A stretch of DNA of 64,000 nucleotides from Mycolicibacterium fallax. Lineage in GTDB: Bacteria > Actinomycetota > Actinomycetes > Mycobacteriales > Mycobacteriaceae. Where the stretch lies: positions 1,426,001 to 1,490,000 of the forward strand of contig NZ_AP022603.1 of NCBI RefSeq assembly GCF_010726955.1, written 5' to 3'. The first letter of the stretch is position 1. Each line of letters starts with the position of its first letter. Both the position numbers and the translations under genes were made by a program. This document shows positions 29,569 through 39,661 of the stretch, piece by piece. The notes under the pieces were generated by a model that saw only the letters and a list, made by a program, of their open reading frames with translations, was not told the origin of the DNA and did no database searches.

Positions 29569-31025
29569 GCCGAAAGGCCGCCGACCGGCCGGCGGTCCAG
29601 CCGGACCGGCCGGTGAGTCGGCTGGACCGGTTCTTCGAGATCACCGCCCGCGGTTCCACCGTCGCCACCGAACTGCGCGGCGGGCTGGTCACCTTCATCG
29701 CGATGGCCTACATCATCGTGCTGAACCCGATCATCCTGTCCGGCACCGCCGACGTCGAGGGCCACCAGCTCGGCTTCGCCCAGGTGTCCGCGGTGACCTC
29801 GCTGGCCGCCGGGGTGATGACCATCGCGTTCGCGGTGATCGCCCGGCTGCCGTTCGCGTTCGCCGCAGGCCTGGGCATCAACTCGTTTCTGGCCAGTTCG
29901 GTGGTGGGCTCACTGACCTGGCCCGAGGCGATGGGCCTGGTGGTGATCAACGGCCTGATCATCGTCGCGATGGCGGCCAGCGGCGTGCGCAAGATGGTCT
30001 TCGACGCGGTGCCGATGCAGCTGAAGCTGGCGATCACCGCCGGCATCGGGCTGTTCATCCTGTTCATCGGACTGGTCAACGCCGGCTTCGTCGGCTCCAC
30101 CGGAAGCCCCTCTCCGCCAATCGGATTGGGCGCGCACGGCGCAGGCTCGATCAACAGCGTGCCGACCGTGGTGTTCGTCGTCACCCTGCTGGTGACCGGC
30201 GTGCTGATCGCCCGCAACGTCCGCGGCGGGATCCTGATCGGGCTGGTGATCGGCACCGTCATCGCCGTCGTGGTGGAATCGGTGCTGCACCTGGGCCCGG
30301 CGACCGAGCACCCGGGCGGCTGGGCACTGTCGGTGCCGGCGCTGTCCGGGTCGCCGCTGGCGCTCCCGGACCTCACGCTGCTCGGCGACGTCAGCTTCAC
30401 CGGGTTCGGCCGGATCGGCGTGATCGCCGCGCTGATGCTGGTGTTCACCCTGGTGTTCACCAACTTCTTCGACGCGATGGGCACCTTCACCGGGCTGTCC
30501 CGCCAGGCCGGCCTGGCCGATCGGGACGGCAACTTCCCGCGACTGCAGTCCGCGCTGGTCGTTGAGGGCGCCGGCGCCGTGGTCGGCGGCCTGGCCTCCG
30601 CGTCGTCGAACACCGTGTTCGTCGAGTCCGGCTCCGGGATCGGCGAGGGGGCACGGACCGGGCTGGCCAGCATCACCACCGGCCTGCTGTTTCTGGCCGC
30701 GATGTTCCTGACGCCGATCGCCGCGATTGTGCCCTCGGAGGTCGCCGCCGCCGCGCTGGTCGTGGTGGGCGCGATGATGGCCTCGCACCTGCGCGACATC
30801 AACCTGTCGGATTTCTCGGTGGCCCTGCCGGTGGTGCTGACGGTGGCGGTGATGCCGCTGAGCTACTCCATCGCCAACGGCATCGGCGTCGGGTTCATCT
30901 CCTGGGTGGTGGTGCGCTCGGCGGCCGGCAAGGCCCGCGAGATCAGCCCGCTGCTGTGGCTGGTGGCCTTCGGCTTCCTACTGTTCTTCGTCCGCGGCTG
31001 GATCGACTCGCTACTGAGCGGCTGA
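29565..31025 (+). CDS. NCS2-family purine permease (AzgA type)
   Basis: The protein has 486 residues from a GTG at 29565 overlapping the glgP stop. It is a multi-pass protein with signatures of the guanine/hypoxanthine/adenine branch: FAAGLGINSFLASSVV near the start and FFDAMGTFTGLSRQAGL near residue 300. Substrate import of purine bases is known for the branch. The exact base cannot be read from sequence. Confidence 0.88.
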   Translation: MSRKAADRPAVQPDRPVSRLDRFFEITARGSTVATELRGGLVTFIAMAYIIVLNPIILSGTADVEGHQLGFAQVSAVTSLAAGVMTIAFAVIARLPFAFAAGLGINSFLASSVVGSLTWPEAMGLVVINGLIIVAMAASGVRKMVFDAVPMQLKLAITAGIGLFILFIGLVNAGFVGSTGSPSPPIGLGAHGAGSINSVPTVVFVVTLLVTGVLIARNVRGGILIGLVIGTVIAVVVESVLHLGPATEHPGGWALSVPALSGSPLALPDLTLLGDVSFTGFGRIGVIAALMLVFTLVFTNFFDAMGTFTGLSRQAGLADRDGNFPRLQSALVVEGAGAVVGGLASASSNTVFVESGSGIGEGARTGLASITTGLLFLAAMFLTPIAAIVPSEVAAAALVVVGAMMASHLRDINLSDFSVALPVVLTVAVMPLSYSIANGIGVGFISWVVVRSAAGKAREISPLLWLVAFGFLLFFVRGWIDSLLSG

Positions 31026-31074
31026 ACCCGAACGGCTCAGTGCCGCAACGCAACACCCATGAAATGAGGAACCG

Positions 31075-32286
31075 GTGACCTTCTCCCTGCAGCTGTCCGA
31101 GGACAACATCGCGGTGCGCGACTGGGTGCACGAGTTCGCCGCGGGGGTGGTGCGCCCGGCCGCTGCGGAGTGGGACGAGCGCGAGGAGACGCCCTGGCCG
31201 ATCATCGCCGAGGCCGCCAAGGTCGGGCTGTATTCGGCGGAGATGTTCGGCCAGCAGGCCGCCGACCCGGCCGGGCTCGGCATGCTGCTGGTCTTCGAGG
31301 AACTATTCTGGGGCGATGCCGGCATCGCGCTGTCGATCCTGGGCACCGGACTGGCCGCCGCGGCGCTGGCCGGCAACGGCACCCCCGAGCAGCTGATCGA
31401 GTTCCTGCCGCAGATGTTCGGCACCCCCGATGACCCCAAGCTGGGGGCCTTCTGCTCCTCGGAGCCCGACGCCGGGTCCGATGTCGGCGCGATCCGCACC
31501 CGCGCCCGCTACGACGAGGCGAACCGGCAGTGGGTGCTCAACGGCACCAAAACGTGGGCCACCAACGGCGGCATCGCCGACGTGCACGTGGTGGTCGCCT
31601 CGGTGTACCCGGAGCTGGGCTCGCGCGGGCAGGCCAGCTTCATCATTCCCGCCGGCGTGCCCGGGCTGAGCCAGGGCCAGAAGTTCAAGAAACACGGCAT
31701 CCGCGCCTCGCACACCGCCGAGGTGGTGCTGCAGGACGTCCGGATCCCGGAGAACCTGATCCTGGGCGGCCGAGAGAAGTTTGAGTCCCGGGTCGCCCGG
31801 GTCCGGTCCGGGGGTTCGGCGCGCGGCCAGGCCGCGATGAAGACCTTCGAACGCACCCGCCCGACGGTCGGCGCGATGGCCATCGGGGTGGCCCGAGCCG
31901 CCTACGAGTACGCCCTGGAGTACGCCGGTCAGCGTGAACAGTTCGGCCGCAAGATCGGCGAGTTCCAGGCGGTGGCGTTCAAGCTCGCGGACATGAAGTG
32001 CCGGATCGACGCGGCCCGGCTGCTGGTGTGGCGGGCCGGCTGGATGGCCAGCAACAACGTGCCGTTCGACAATGCCGAGGGGTCGATGGCCAAGCTGGTG
32101 GCCAGCGAGGCCGCCGTCTACGTCACCGACGAGGCCATCCAGATCCTCGGCGGCAACGGCTACACCCGCGACTATCCGGTGGAGCGGATGCACCGCGACG
32201 CGAAGATCTTCACCATCTTCGAGGGCACCAGCGAGATTCAGCGGCTGGTCATCTCCCGGGCCGTCACCGGGTTGTCGATCCGCTGA
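31075..32286 (+). CDS. Acyl-CoA dehydrogenase (FadE family)
   Basis: The protein has 403 residues from a GTG at 31075 with GAGGAA upstream. Typical motifs are [13 protein letters not shown] in the middle domain, [12 protein letters not shown], and [23 protein letters not shown] followed by FEGTSEIQ, whose Glu is the probable catalytic base. It introduces the trans-2 double bond in fatty-acid or branched acyl-CoA breakdown. It ends facing the Ser/Thr kinase gene, with a shared hairpin between them. Confidence 0.92.
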   Translation: MTFSLQLSEDNIAVRDWVHEFAAGVVRPAAAEWDEREETPWPIIAEAAKVGLYSAEMFGQQAADPAGLGMLLVFEELFWGDAGIALSILGTGLAAAALAGNGTPEQLIEFLPQMFGTPDDPKLGAFCSSEPDAGSDVGAIRTRARYDEANRQWVLNGTKTWATNGGIADVHVVVASVYPELGSRGQASFIIPAGVPGLSQGQKFKKHGIRASHTAEVVLQDVRIPENLILGGREKFESRVARVRSGGSARGQAAMKTFERTRPTVGAMAIGVARAAYEYALEYAGQREQFGRKIGEFQAVAFKLADMKCRIDAARLLVWRAGWMASNNVPFDNAEGSMAKLVASEAAVYVTDEAIQILGGNGYTRDYPVERMHRDAKIFTIFEGTSEIQRLVISRAVTGLSIR

Positions 32287-32303
32287 CCCCGCCGCGTCAG
32301 CGG
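32280..32303. terminator. Bidirectional hairpin spanning both stop codons
   Basis: Perfect 8-bp arms CCGCTGAC and GTCAGCGG flank an 8-base loop. The hairpin includes the stop codons of both convergent genes (32284-32286 and 32297-32299). There is no T-tract, so termination is inferred. Confidence 0.5.
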
Positions 32304-34069
32304 GTCGCGCCGTTGACGACGGGCCGGTCCAGCACGCCCTGCTCCACGCCCCACTTGGTGGCGATCGCGGTGTACTCGCCGGTGGCGATCAGGTGTTCCA
32401 GGCCCTGGCGCAGCGACTCGGCCAGCGCGGAGTCCTTGGCCACCGGCCAGCCGTAGGGTGCGACGTCGGTCATCGATCCGGCGGGCTCCAGCTTGCCTGC
32501 GCTGAGCTTGACCGCGAACCCGGTGACGGTGGAGTCCGCCGACAGCGCGTCGATGTCCCCGTTGAGCAGCGCGGCGGTCACCTCGCTCTGGTCCGGGTAG
32601 ACCACCTTGTCGATCGGGTCCAGCCCGGCGGCCACGCATTCGGCGCTCTTGGCGGGCAGTTCCGTGGTGGCCTGCAGCGCTCCCTCGGCGACACCGATGC
32701 GCAGTCCGCACGCCGCGCCGGGATCGGCGGTGCCGCCGGCCCGGCGCGCCCACAGGGTCCCGGCATCGAGGTAGGTGACGAAGTCGACCGAGCGTTCCCG
32801 CGCCCGGGTGTCGGTGATCGAGGACGCACCGACGTCGAGGCTGCCGTCGCCGACCGCGCCGGTGATCGCCTCGAAGGCCATCTCCCGCCACTCGGTCCGC
32901 AGGCCCAGCGTGCGGGCCACCGCGTTGAGCAGGTCGATGTCGAAGCCGACCAGCTCGCCCTCGTCGTTCTTGAACTCATCGGGCGCGTAGGGCACGTTGA
33001 CGCCGACGATCAGCGTGCCGCGGGACTTGATCGGCTCGGGCACCGCGGCGGCGAGCGAGGCCACCCGGCCATCCGGCGCGGCGGGTGCCACCGTCGGCGC
33101 GGGCGGCTCGGCCCGCCGGTCCTCGGATCGGCCGGCCAGGAACACCCCGGCCACCAGCGCGCCCACCAGCACCGCCGCGCCGGCCAGCACCCAGCGACCG
33201 CGGCCGAGCCGACCGTTTCGCGGCGCACTGTGCCGGCCGGTGCCACTGCGCCCGACGGCCTCGCCCGCGCGGGACACCGCGTCCGAGAGCGCCGCACCGC
33301 TTTGATAGCGCCGCTCCGGCTGCTTGGCCATGCCCGTGGCGACGACGTCGTCGAACGGCGCCAGCCGGGGATTGACCTGCGAGGGCCGCGGCGGGGGCTG
33401 GCGCAGGTGCGCGGCGATCTGCTGTTCGAGGCTGTCGCCCTGGTACGGCCGGACCCCGGTCAGGCATTCGTAGAGCACCGCGGTCAGCGCGTAGATGTCC
33501 GACCGCGGGTCGGTGACGGTGTTGTCGAAGCGCTCCGGCGCCATGTAGGCCAGCGTGCCGAGGGTGTTACCGGCCGTCGTCATACCGGCGTCGGTGGCGC
33601 CGCGGGCCAGACCGAAGTCGATGAGGTAGGCGAAGTCGTTGTCGGTGATGATGATGTTGGCCGGTTTGACGTCGCGGTGGATCAGCCCCTCGGCGTGCGC
33701 GGCGTCCAGCGCCGCACCGATCTGGGCAACGACCTTCGCGCAGAACTCCGGGGTCAGCGGCCTGCCGTCGTCGGCCAGCATCTCCCCGAGGGTCTTGCCC
33801 TCGATCAGCCGCATGTCCAGGTAGAGCTGCCCGTCGATCTCGCCGTAGCCGTGGATCGGCACGACGTGCGGTTCGTTGAGCCCGGCCACCGCGTGCGCCT
33901 CCCGGCGGAACCGCTCCTGGAACGCGGCGTCCTGCGCGTTGCCCGGCGGCAGTACCTTCAGTGCCACCTCGCGGTTGGTCTTGGTGTCATAGGCGCGGTA
34001 CACCTCGCCCATGCCGCCACGCCCGAGCCGTTCCCCCAGCCGGTAGTGGCCGAACGGCTTCCCCTCCAC
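32297..34069 (-). CDS. Ser/Thr protein kinase with amino-acid-binding (SBP family 3) sensor
   Basis: The protein has 590 residues. Residues ~8-270 are a complete PknB-type kinase: LGRGGMGEVYRA, Lys in VALKVL, IHRDVKPAN (~128), DFGLA (~148) and APERF. One transmembrane helix (about 293-315) follows. Residues ~335-585 are a family-3 periplasmic solute-binding domain, with GTLIVGVNVPYAPDEF at its start and GFDIDLLNAVA after it. This is a one-protein receptor whose expected ligand is an amino acid or similar small molecule. All catalytic residues are present. No transporter genes adjoin it, so the domain probably signals and does not import. Confidence 0.9.
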   Translation of the reverse strand: MEGKPFGHYRLGERLGRGGMGEVYRAYDTKTNREVALKVLPPGNAQDAAFQERFRREAHAVAGLNEPHVVPIHGYGEIDGQLYLDMRLIEGKTLGEMLADDGRPLTPEFCAKVVAQIGAALDAAHAEGLIHRDVKPANIIITDNDFAYLIDFGLARGATDAGMTTAGNTLGTLAYMAPERFDNTVTDPRSDIYALTAVLYECLTGVRPYQGDSLEQQIAAHLRQPPPRPSQVNPRLAPFDDVVATGMAKQPERRYQSGAALSDAVSRAGEAVGRSGTGRHSAPRNGRLGRGRWVLAGAAVLVGALVAGVFLAGRSEDRRAEPPAPTVAPAAPDGRVASLAAAVPEPIKSRGTLIVGVNVPYAPDEFKNDEGELVGFDIDLLNAVARTLGLRTEWREMAFEAITGAVGDGSLDVGASSITDTRARERSVDFVTYLDAGTLWARRAGGTADPGAACGLRIGVAEGALQATTELPAKSAECVAAGLDPIDKVVYPDQSEVTAALLNGDIDALSADSTVTGFAVKLSAGKLEPAGSMTDVAPYGWPVAKDSALAESLRQGLEHLIATGEYTAIATKWGVEQGVLDRPVVNGATR

Positions 34070-34227
34070 GCGATCTCCTCATGCGGCCAGCCGAATCCTC
34101 ACGCGGCCAGTCCAGTGGAATGAAAGCTACAACACCGCGGGTCGGCGGCGGCGCCGAATCGGCCACCGCGACGGTCGGCACCGGGCCGCCACCCGGCGCG
34201 CACGCAACGAAAGCCGAGTGCATGCGT

Positions 34228-34255
34228 GGCCGATAATGCGTAGCCGATAATGCAC
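34228..34255 (+). repeat. 14-bp direct repeat overlapping the transporter start
   Basis: GGCCGATAATGCGT is followed at once by AGCCGATAATGCAC. The second copy contains the ATG at 34250. This may be a duplicated regulator or -10 site, or a simple tandem duplication. Confidence 0.5.
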
Positions 34256-35917
34256 GCCATGGCCATCCTCGCCGCGGTGATCGTCATCGCCACCCTCGCC
34301 GTCATGGCCAGCGGCCGGGTGCCACCGATCCTGGCGCTGATCTGCGGTCTTTCCGTCGCCGGGCTGGCCGGAATCGCCACCCCCGGGGAGCTGTTCAGCG
34401 GGCTGTCCAACGGCGGTGTGATCACGGTGGCCGCGATGCTGGTGATCGCCAAGGGCGTGCTGCACACCGGGGTCATCTCCCGGGTGACGTACCGGTTGCT
34501 CAACGGGGTGGACAGCTCACTGCACGCGCTGGCCCGGCTGATCCCGCCGGTGGGGTTCATCTCGGCGCTGATCAACACCACCCCGATCGTGGCCATGCTC
34601 ATCCCGGCGACCCGCGAGCTGGAGCAGCAGTCCGGGGTGCCGGCCCGCAGCGTGCTGCTGCCGATCGCGCACGCCACCACCCTGGCCGGCTCGGCCACCC
34701 TGATCGGCACCAGCTCCAACCTGCTGATCGCCGGCCTGGCCGCCCCGGCCGGCGTCCAGCTGACGATGTTCTCCTTCGTGCCGATCGCGGCGCCGGTGGC
34801 GCTGGTGGGGTGGGTGGTGCTGCTGATCACCGCCCGGCCGATGCTGCGCGGCGCCCCCCACGCCCGCGATCGGGAGTTGTCCTGGCGCGCGGAGATCCCG
34901 ATCGCGCCCAGCGCCAATGCCGTCGGCCGCACCGCCGCAGACCTCGGCGTTTACGCCACCCCGGAATTCGAGCTGATCGGGGTGCAGCGCTGGGGCCAGC
35001 ACGCGCCCGCCGAATCCGTGCTGGAGGAGGACGATGTGCTGGTCTACCGGGCCACCGAGGCCGGGGTGCGGATGCTGTGGGCCAGCCCGCGGTTCGGGCA
35101 GTCCCCGCAGGACCTCTACATGGTGTCCATCGCCACCGACGAGCAGGCCACCGTTCGCGACCTGGAGGAGGATGAGGACGTCGAGGTGGTGGCCGCCGAG
35201 ACCGATCGGCTGCTGCGTGACACCCCGGCCCGGCCCGGGGAAATGTGCATGGTGACCGCCCGGTCGGCCGAGGTGCTCAACGACCATCCGCTGGTCGGGC
35301 TGTGGCAGAAGGTGGCGGGCAAGGCGCCCGAGACCGGCAAGACCTGGATCGCGCTGAGCATTCTGGCGGCGGTGATCGCCGCCGGGTCGTTCGGCCTGGC
35401 CCCGATCGAGCTGGTTGCGACGGCCGGGGCCACCCTGATGGTGGTCACCGCGGTGTTGACTCCGCGCTCGGCGGTGCGCGCGCTGAACTGGAACCTGCTG
35501 GCGATCATCGCGGGTTCGGTGGGCCTGGGCGTGATCGTGGTCAACAGCGGCCTGGGCAAGCACATCTCCGACGGACTGCTCGCGCTGGGGCGGGGCAACA
35601 CCGCGCTGGAGGTGCTGGCGATCGCGGTGGCCACCACGGTGCTGACCAACGTGGTCACCAACGCGGCCGCCGCGGCCATCCTCACCCCGATGGCGTTGGT
35701 GGTGGCCGAAACCATGAGCCTGGACCCGGTGATGCTGCTGACGCTGATCGGGACGTGCATCTCGTTCACCTTCCTTAACCCCTACAGTCACCAGTCCAAC
35801 CTGATGGTGATGAAGCCGGGCCGCTACACCAACGCGACGTTCTTCCGGTTCGGTCTGCCGCTGACCACGGTGTGTCTGGCCACCGCCGTCGGGGTCGGTT
35901 TTCTCGCGCTGGCGTGA
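34250..35917 (+). CDS. SLC13/DASS-type transporter with RCK (TrkA-C) insert
   Basis: The protein has 555 residues. Two halves of membrane helices carry the family's SxxT-type loops (GTSSNLL near residue 160; NVVTNAAAAAILTP near 470). Between them lie ~100 hydrophilic residues resembling TrkA-C/RCK regulatory domains (around residues 215-340). The family moves dicarboxylates, sulfate or similar anions with Na+ or H+. The substrate here is unknown. An in-frame ATG at codon 4 is an alternative start. Confidence 0.82.
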   Translation: MHAMAILAAVIVIATLAVMASGRVPPILALICGLSVAGLAGIATPGELFSGLSNGGVITVAAMLVIAKGVLHTGVISRVTYRLLNGVDSSLHALARLIPPVGFISALINTTPIVAMLIPATRELEQQSGVPARSVLLPIAHATTLAGSATLIGTSSNLLIAGLAAPAGVQLTMFSFVPIAAPVALVGWVVLLITARPMLRGAPHARDRELSWRAEIPIAPSANAVGRTAADLGVYATPEFELIGVQRWGQHAPAESVLEEDDVLVYRATEAGVRMLWASPRFGQSPQDLYMVSIATDEQATVRDLEEDEDVEVVAAETDRLLRDTPARPGEMCMVTARSAEVLNDHPLVGLWQKVAGKAPETGKTWIALSILAAVIAAGSFGLAPIELVATAGATLMVVTAVLTPRSAVRALNWNLLAIIAGSVGLGVIVVNSGLGKHISDGLLALGRGNTALEVLAIAVATTVLTNVVTNAAAAAILTPMALVVAETMSLDPVMLLTLIGTCISFTFLNPYSHQSNLMVMKPGRYTNATFFRFGLPLTTVCLATAVGVGFLALA

Positions 35918-35925
35918 ACCGTCGG

Positions 35926-35938
35926 TTAGGTCACCTAA
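35926..35938. promoter_or_regulatory. Perfect palindrome upstream of the cutinase gene
   Basis: TTAGGTCACCTAA is a perfect 13-bp palindrome with a central C, 37 bp before the ATG of the cutinase-like gene and just after the transporter stop. Position fits a repressor operator. The spacing does not match the 19-bp IdeR box. Confidence 0.45.
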
Positions 35939-35975
35939 TTCGTTGCCGGGGCCGATCTCATGCGAGGATGCCAGG

Positions 35976-36623
35976 ATGCTTTCGCGCCTCTCCCTGGCCG
36001 GCCTGATCGCCGCCGCCACCGTGGTTCCGTTGTCTGTCTCGGTCGCGCCGACCGCCGTCGCCGAGGACTGCCCGAGCGTGGAATTGGTGTTTGCTCGCGG
36101 CACCGCCGAACCGCCCGGCCTGGGCCGCGTCGGCGACGCCCTCGCCGCGGCGCTGCGGCCGCGGGTCGGCTCGCTGGGCACCTACGCGGTGAACTACCCG
36201 GCCAGCTACAACTTCCTGACCACCCAGAACGGCGCGACGGACGCCGCCGGGCACGTGCAGTGGATGGCCGACAACTGCCCGAACACCCGAATCGTGCTCG
36301 GTGGCTTCTCCCAGGGCGCCTCGGCGATGTCCATGTTGGCCGGGGTCCAGCCGGTCGGTGACCGCATCGGCATGTTGGGATCGGCGCCGGCACTGGCCCC
36401 CAACCTGGCCAACAACGTGGCCGCGGTCGCGGTGTTCGGCAACCCCAGCCGCCGGTTCGGCCAGCCGCTGTCGTCCAACGGGCAGTTCGCCGGGCGCACC
36501 GTCGACCTGTGCAGCCCCGGCGACCCGATCTGCTCGGAAGGCTCGGACCGCTCGGCGCACAGTAACTACGAGTGGGCCCCGTACCCGGACCAGGCCGCGA
36601 ACTTCATCGCCGGCCGCATCTGA
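35976..36623 (+). CDS. Secreted cutinase-family esterase
   Basis: The protein has 215 residues from the ATG at 35976. A signal peptide (cut near AVA-ED) precedes a cutinase fold. The nucleophile is in GGFSQGA (Ser ~111), the Asp in CSPGDPIC and the His in AHSNYEW. Four cysteines form the family's two disulfides. Mycobacterial members (CFP21/Cut type) cleave short- to medium-chain esters or lipids at the cell surface. It has its own terminator downstream. Confidence 0.92.
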   Translation: MLSRLSLAGLIAAATVVPLSVSVAPTAVAEDCPSVELVFARGTAEPPGLGRVGDALAAALRPRVGSLGTYAVNYPASYNFLTTQNGATDAAGHVQWMADNCPNTRIVLGGFSQGASAMSMLAGVQPVGDRIGMLGSAPALAPNLANNVAAVAVFGNPSRRFGQPLSSNGQFAGRTVDLCSPGDPICSEGSDRSAHSNYEWAPYPDQAANFIAGRI

Positions 36624-36631
36624 CCCACGGC

Positions 36632-36687
36632 GCTCAGCAGCACGGGCCCGGTCGCCGTCACGGCAACCGGGCCCGGCTTCGCTGAGC
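36632..36687 (+). terminator. Large stem-loop after the cutinase gene
   Basis: Outer arms GCTCAGC and GCTGAGC enclose inner arms CGGGCCCGGT and ACCGGGCCCG. This makes a very stable hairpin 9 bp after the stop. A T-tract is absent, as is usual in mycobacteria. Confidence 0.7.
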
Positions 36688-36775
36688 CCGCGGCGAGGTG
36701 GGCCACCGTCGGGGCTACGTCTCTGGTAAGACTGGTACCCGGCCTGTGCCGTCCCAGGGAGGAGCCCCGCGAACC

Positions 36776-39661
36776 GTGCCGGACACCGCCGTCGTGCCCA
36801 GCACCGACACCAGCACTCACCGAGGAATCGGGCGCTTCCTGCGCAAATACGCCATCGGGGTGATCCTGGCCTGGCTGGTGCTGATCGGCCTGCTCAGCAC
36901 CACCGTTCCGCAGCTCGAGGTGGTCGGCGAGATGCGGTCGGTGTCGATGAGCCCGGACGACGCGCCGTCGATGGTCGCGATGAAGCGCGTCGGCCAGGTC
37001 TTCGACGAGTTCAAGTCCGACGCCTCGGCGATGATCGTGCTGGAGCGCGACGGCCTGCTCGGCGACCCCGACCACGTGTTCTACGACGACATGGTGGCCC
37101 GGATGAAGGCCGACACCGAACACGTCGAGCACGTGCAGGACTTCTGGGGCGACACCATCACCCAGGCCGGCGCGCAGAGCAACGACGGCCAGGCGGCCTA
37201 CGTACAGGTGTTCCTGGCCGGCAACATGGGCGAGGCGCTGGCCAACGAGTCCGCCCAGGCCATCCAGAAGCTGGTCGCCGACCTGCCCAAGCCCGACGGG
37301 CTGCGGGTCTATGTCACCGGCAGCACGGCGCTGGCCGCCGACCAGCAGGTGGCCGGCACCAAGAGCGTGCGGATCATCGAGCTGACCACGTTCGCCGTCA
37401 TCATCTCGATGCTGCTGTGGACCTACCGGGCGATCAGCAGCGTGCTGATCATGCTGTCGATGGTGGTGATGCTGCTCGCCGCCGCCCGCGGCATGGTGGC
37501 GTTCCTGGGCTATCACAACCTGATCGGGCTCTCGACGTTCGCCACCCAGTTGCTGGTGACGCTGGCCATCGCGGCGTCCACCGACTACGCCATCTTCCTG
37601 ATCGGCCGCTATCAGGAGGCCCGGTCCAAGGGGATGGACAAGGAGTCGGCCTACTACGACATGTTCCACGGCACCGCGCACGTGGTGCTCGGCTCGGGCA
37701 TGACCATCGCCGGTGCGCTGTTCTGCCTGCACTTCACCAACCTGCCGTACTTCCAGACCCTCGGCATCCCAATCGCGGTGGGCATGGCGGTGGCGGTGCT
37801 GGCCGCGCTGTCGCTGGGCCCGGCGATCATCACCGTCGCGACCCGGTTCGGCAAACTGCTGGAACCGCGGCGCGCGATGCGCATCCGGGAATGGCGGCGG
37901 ATCGGCACCATCGTGGTGCGCTGGCCGCTGCCGGTGCTGCTGACCACCCTGGCGCTGTCGCTGGTCGGCCTGCTGACGCTGCCGGGGTATCACACCAACT
38001 ACAACGACCGGAACTATCTGCCCGCGGACCTGCCGGCCAACGAGGGCTTCGCCGCCGCCGAGCGGCACTTCTCCCCCGCCCGGATGAATCCCGAGCTGCT
38101 GATGATCGAGACCGATCGCGATCTGCGCAACCCGGCGGACTTCCTGGTGATCGAGAAGGTGGCCCGCGCGGTGTTCCGGGTTCCGGGCATCGGCAGCGTG
38201 CAGGCCATCACCCGGCCCGACGGCAAGCCGATCGACTTCACCACCATTCCGGCGATGCTCAGCCGCAGCGGCGTGCTGCAGGACCTCAACCGGCCCTACC
38301 TCGACAAGAGCACCGACAACATGCTCGAGCAGGCCGAGCTGATGCAGGGCTCCATCGACACCATGAACGCGATGATGACGCTGATGGGCCAGATGATGGG
38401 CACCATGTCGGTGATGACGACCAAGATGCACACCATGGTCGACGACGTCACCCAGCTGCGCAATCACCTCGCCGATTTCGAGGACTTCATCCGGCCGCTG
38501 CGCAACTACCTGCATTGGGAGCCGCACTGTTTCAACATCCCGGTGTGCTCGTCGATCCGCAGCATCTTCAACGCCCTGGACAAGGTCGACCCGATGATCG
38601 ACAACATCTCCAGCATGGTCGTCGACATGGACCGGCTCAACGAGTTGATGCCGCAGATGCTGGCCACGCTGCCCGCCCAGATCGCCACGATGAAGTCCTC
38701 CAAGGCGATGATGCTGACGATGTACCAGACCCAGAAGGGGATGGCCGATCAGGGTGAGGCCATGCAGGCCAACCAGACCGCGATGGGCGAGGCGTTCAAC
38801 AAGGCCAACAACGACGACTCGTTCTACGTGCCGCCGGAGATCTTCACCAACGCCGATTTCAAACGCGGCATGGAAAATTTCATCTCGCCCGACGGTAAAT
38901 CGGTGCGGTTCATCGTGTCTCACGACGCCGACCCGCTGACCTCCGAGGGCATCAAGAACATCGATGCGATCAAGCACGCCGCGAGGGAGGCGATCAAGGG
39001 CACCCCGTGGGAGGGCTCCAAGATCTTTCTCGGCGGCACCGCCTCGGTGTTCAAGGACCTTCAGGAGGGCAACGACTACGACCTGCTGATCGCGGGCATC
39101 GCGGCGATCAGCCTGATCTTCATCATCATGCTGCTGATCACCCGCGCCATCATCGCGTCACTGGTCATCGTGGGCACCGTGCTGATATCCCTCGGTTCAT
39201 CGTTCGGCCTGTCAATCCTGTTGTGGCAACACATCATCGGCATCGACCTGCACTTCATGGTGATGGCGATGGCGGTGATCGTGCTGCTGGCCGTCGGCGC
39301 CGACTACAACCTGTTGCTGGTGGCGCGGCTCAAGGAAGAGCTGCCCGCCGGCATCAACACCGGCATCATCCGCGCGATGGGCGGCTCCGGTTCGGTGGTC
39401 ACCTCCGCGGGACTGGTGTTCGCCTTCACCATGATGTCGATGGTGGTCAGTTCGATGACCGTGGTCGCGCAGGTGGGCACCACGATCGGGCTGGGCCTGT
39501 TGTTCGACACCCTGGTGATCCGGGCGTTCATGACGCCGTCGATCGCCGCGCTGATGGGCCGCTGGTTCTGGTGGCCGCAGCTCGTGCGACGCCGGCCGCT
39601 GCCGTCACCGTGGCCGAAGACGCCCGAGACCGCGGGCGCGGGCGCCGGCCCGGACGGTTAG
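36776..39661 (+). CDS. MmpL/RND-family exporter
   Basis: The protein has 961 residues from the GTG at 36776, preceded by AGGGAGGAG. It has the two-half RND layout: one N-terminal helix, a ~160-residue loop, a five-helix block with STDYAIF (Asp-Tyr proton relay, ~268), a long second loop, and a second block with GADYNLL (~841). The second loop has a Met-rich coiled coil (around residues 515-575) and the [12 protein letters not shown] segment seen in the MmpL4/MmpL5 class, whose members export siderophores and drugs. No MmpS partner gene is adjacent. The stop overlaps the convergent LLM gene by 4 bp. Confidence 0.92.
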   Translation: MPDTAVVPSTDTSTHRGIGRFLRKYAIGVILAWLVLIGLLSTTVPQLEVVGEMRSVSMSPDDAPSMVAMKRVGQVFDEFKSDASAMIVLERDGLLGDPDHVFYDDMVARMKADTEHVEHVQDFWGDTITQAGAQSNDGQAAYVQVFLAGNMGEALANESAQAIQKLVADLPKPDGLRVYVTGSTALAADQQVAGTKSVRIIELTTFAVIISMLLWTYRAISSVLIMLSMVVMLLAAARGMVAFLGYHNLIGLSTFATQLLVTLAIAASTDYAIFLIGRYQEARSKGMDKESAYYDMFHGTAHVVLGSGMTIAGALFCLHFTNLPYFQTLGIPIAVGMAVAVLAALSLGPAIITVATRFGKLLEPRRAMRIREWRRIGTIVVRWPLPVLLTTLALSLVGLLTLPGYHTNYNDRNYLPADLPANEGFAAAERHFSPARMNPELLMIETDRDLRNPADFLVIEKVARAVFRVPGIGSVQAITRPDGKPIDFTTIPAMLSRSGVLQDLNRPYLDKSTDNMLEQAELMQGSIDTMNAMMTLMGQMMGTMSVMTTKMHTMVDDVTQLRNHLADFEDFIRPLRNYLHWEPHCFNIPVCSSIRSIFNALDKVDPMIDNISSMVVDMDRLNELMPQMLATLPAQIATMKSSKAMMLTMYQTQKGMADQGEAMQANQTAMGEAFNKANNDDSFYVPPEIFTNADFKRGMENFISPDGKSVRFIVSHDADPLTSEGIKNIDAIKHAAREAIKGTPWEGSKIFLGGTASVFKDLQEGNDYDLLIAGIAAISLIFIIMLLITRAIIASLVIVGTVLISLGSSFGLSILLWQHIIGIDLHFMVMAMAVIVLLAVGADYNLLLVARLKEELPAGINTGIIRAMGGSGSVVTSAGLVFAFTMMSMVVSSMTVVAQVGTTIGLGLLFDTLVIRAFMTPSIAALMGRWFWWPQLVRRRPLPSPWPKTPETAGAGAGPDG

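Noticed and set aside
35926..35938. IdeR/DtxR iron box
   Set aside because: The palindrome has the right half-sites (TTAGGT/ACCTAA) but only one base between them, not the spacing of the 19-bp IdeR consensus.
36566..38977. An 803-codon minus-strand frame under the MmpL gene
   Set aside because: It is composition-driven antisense of the MmpL coding frame, and the MmpL protein has clear family motifs.
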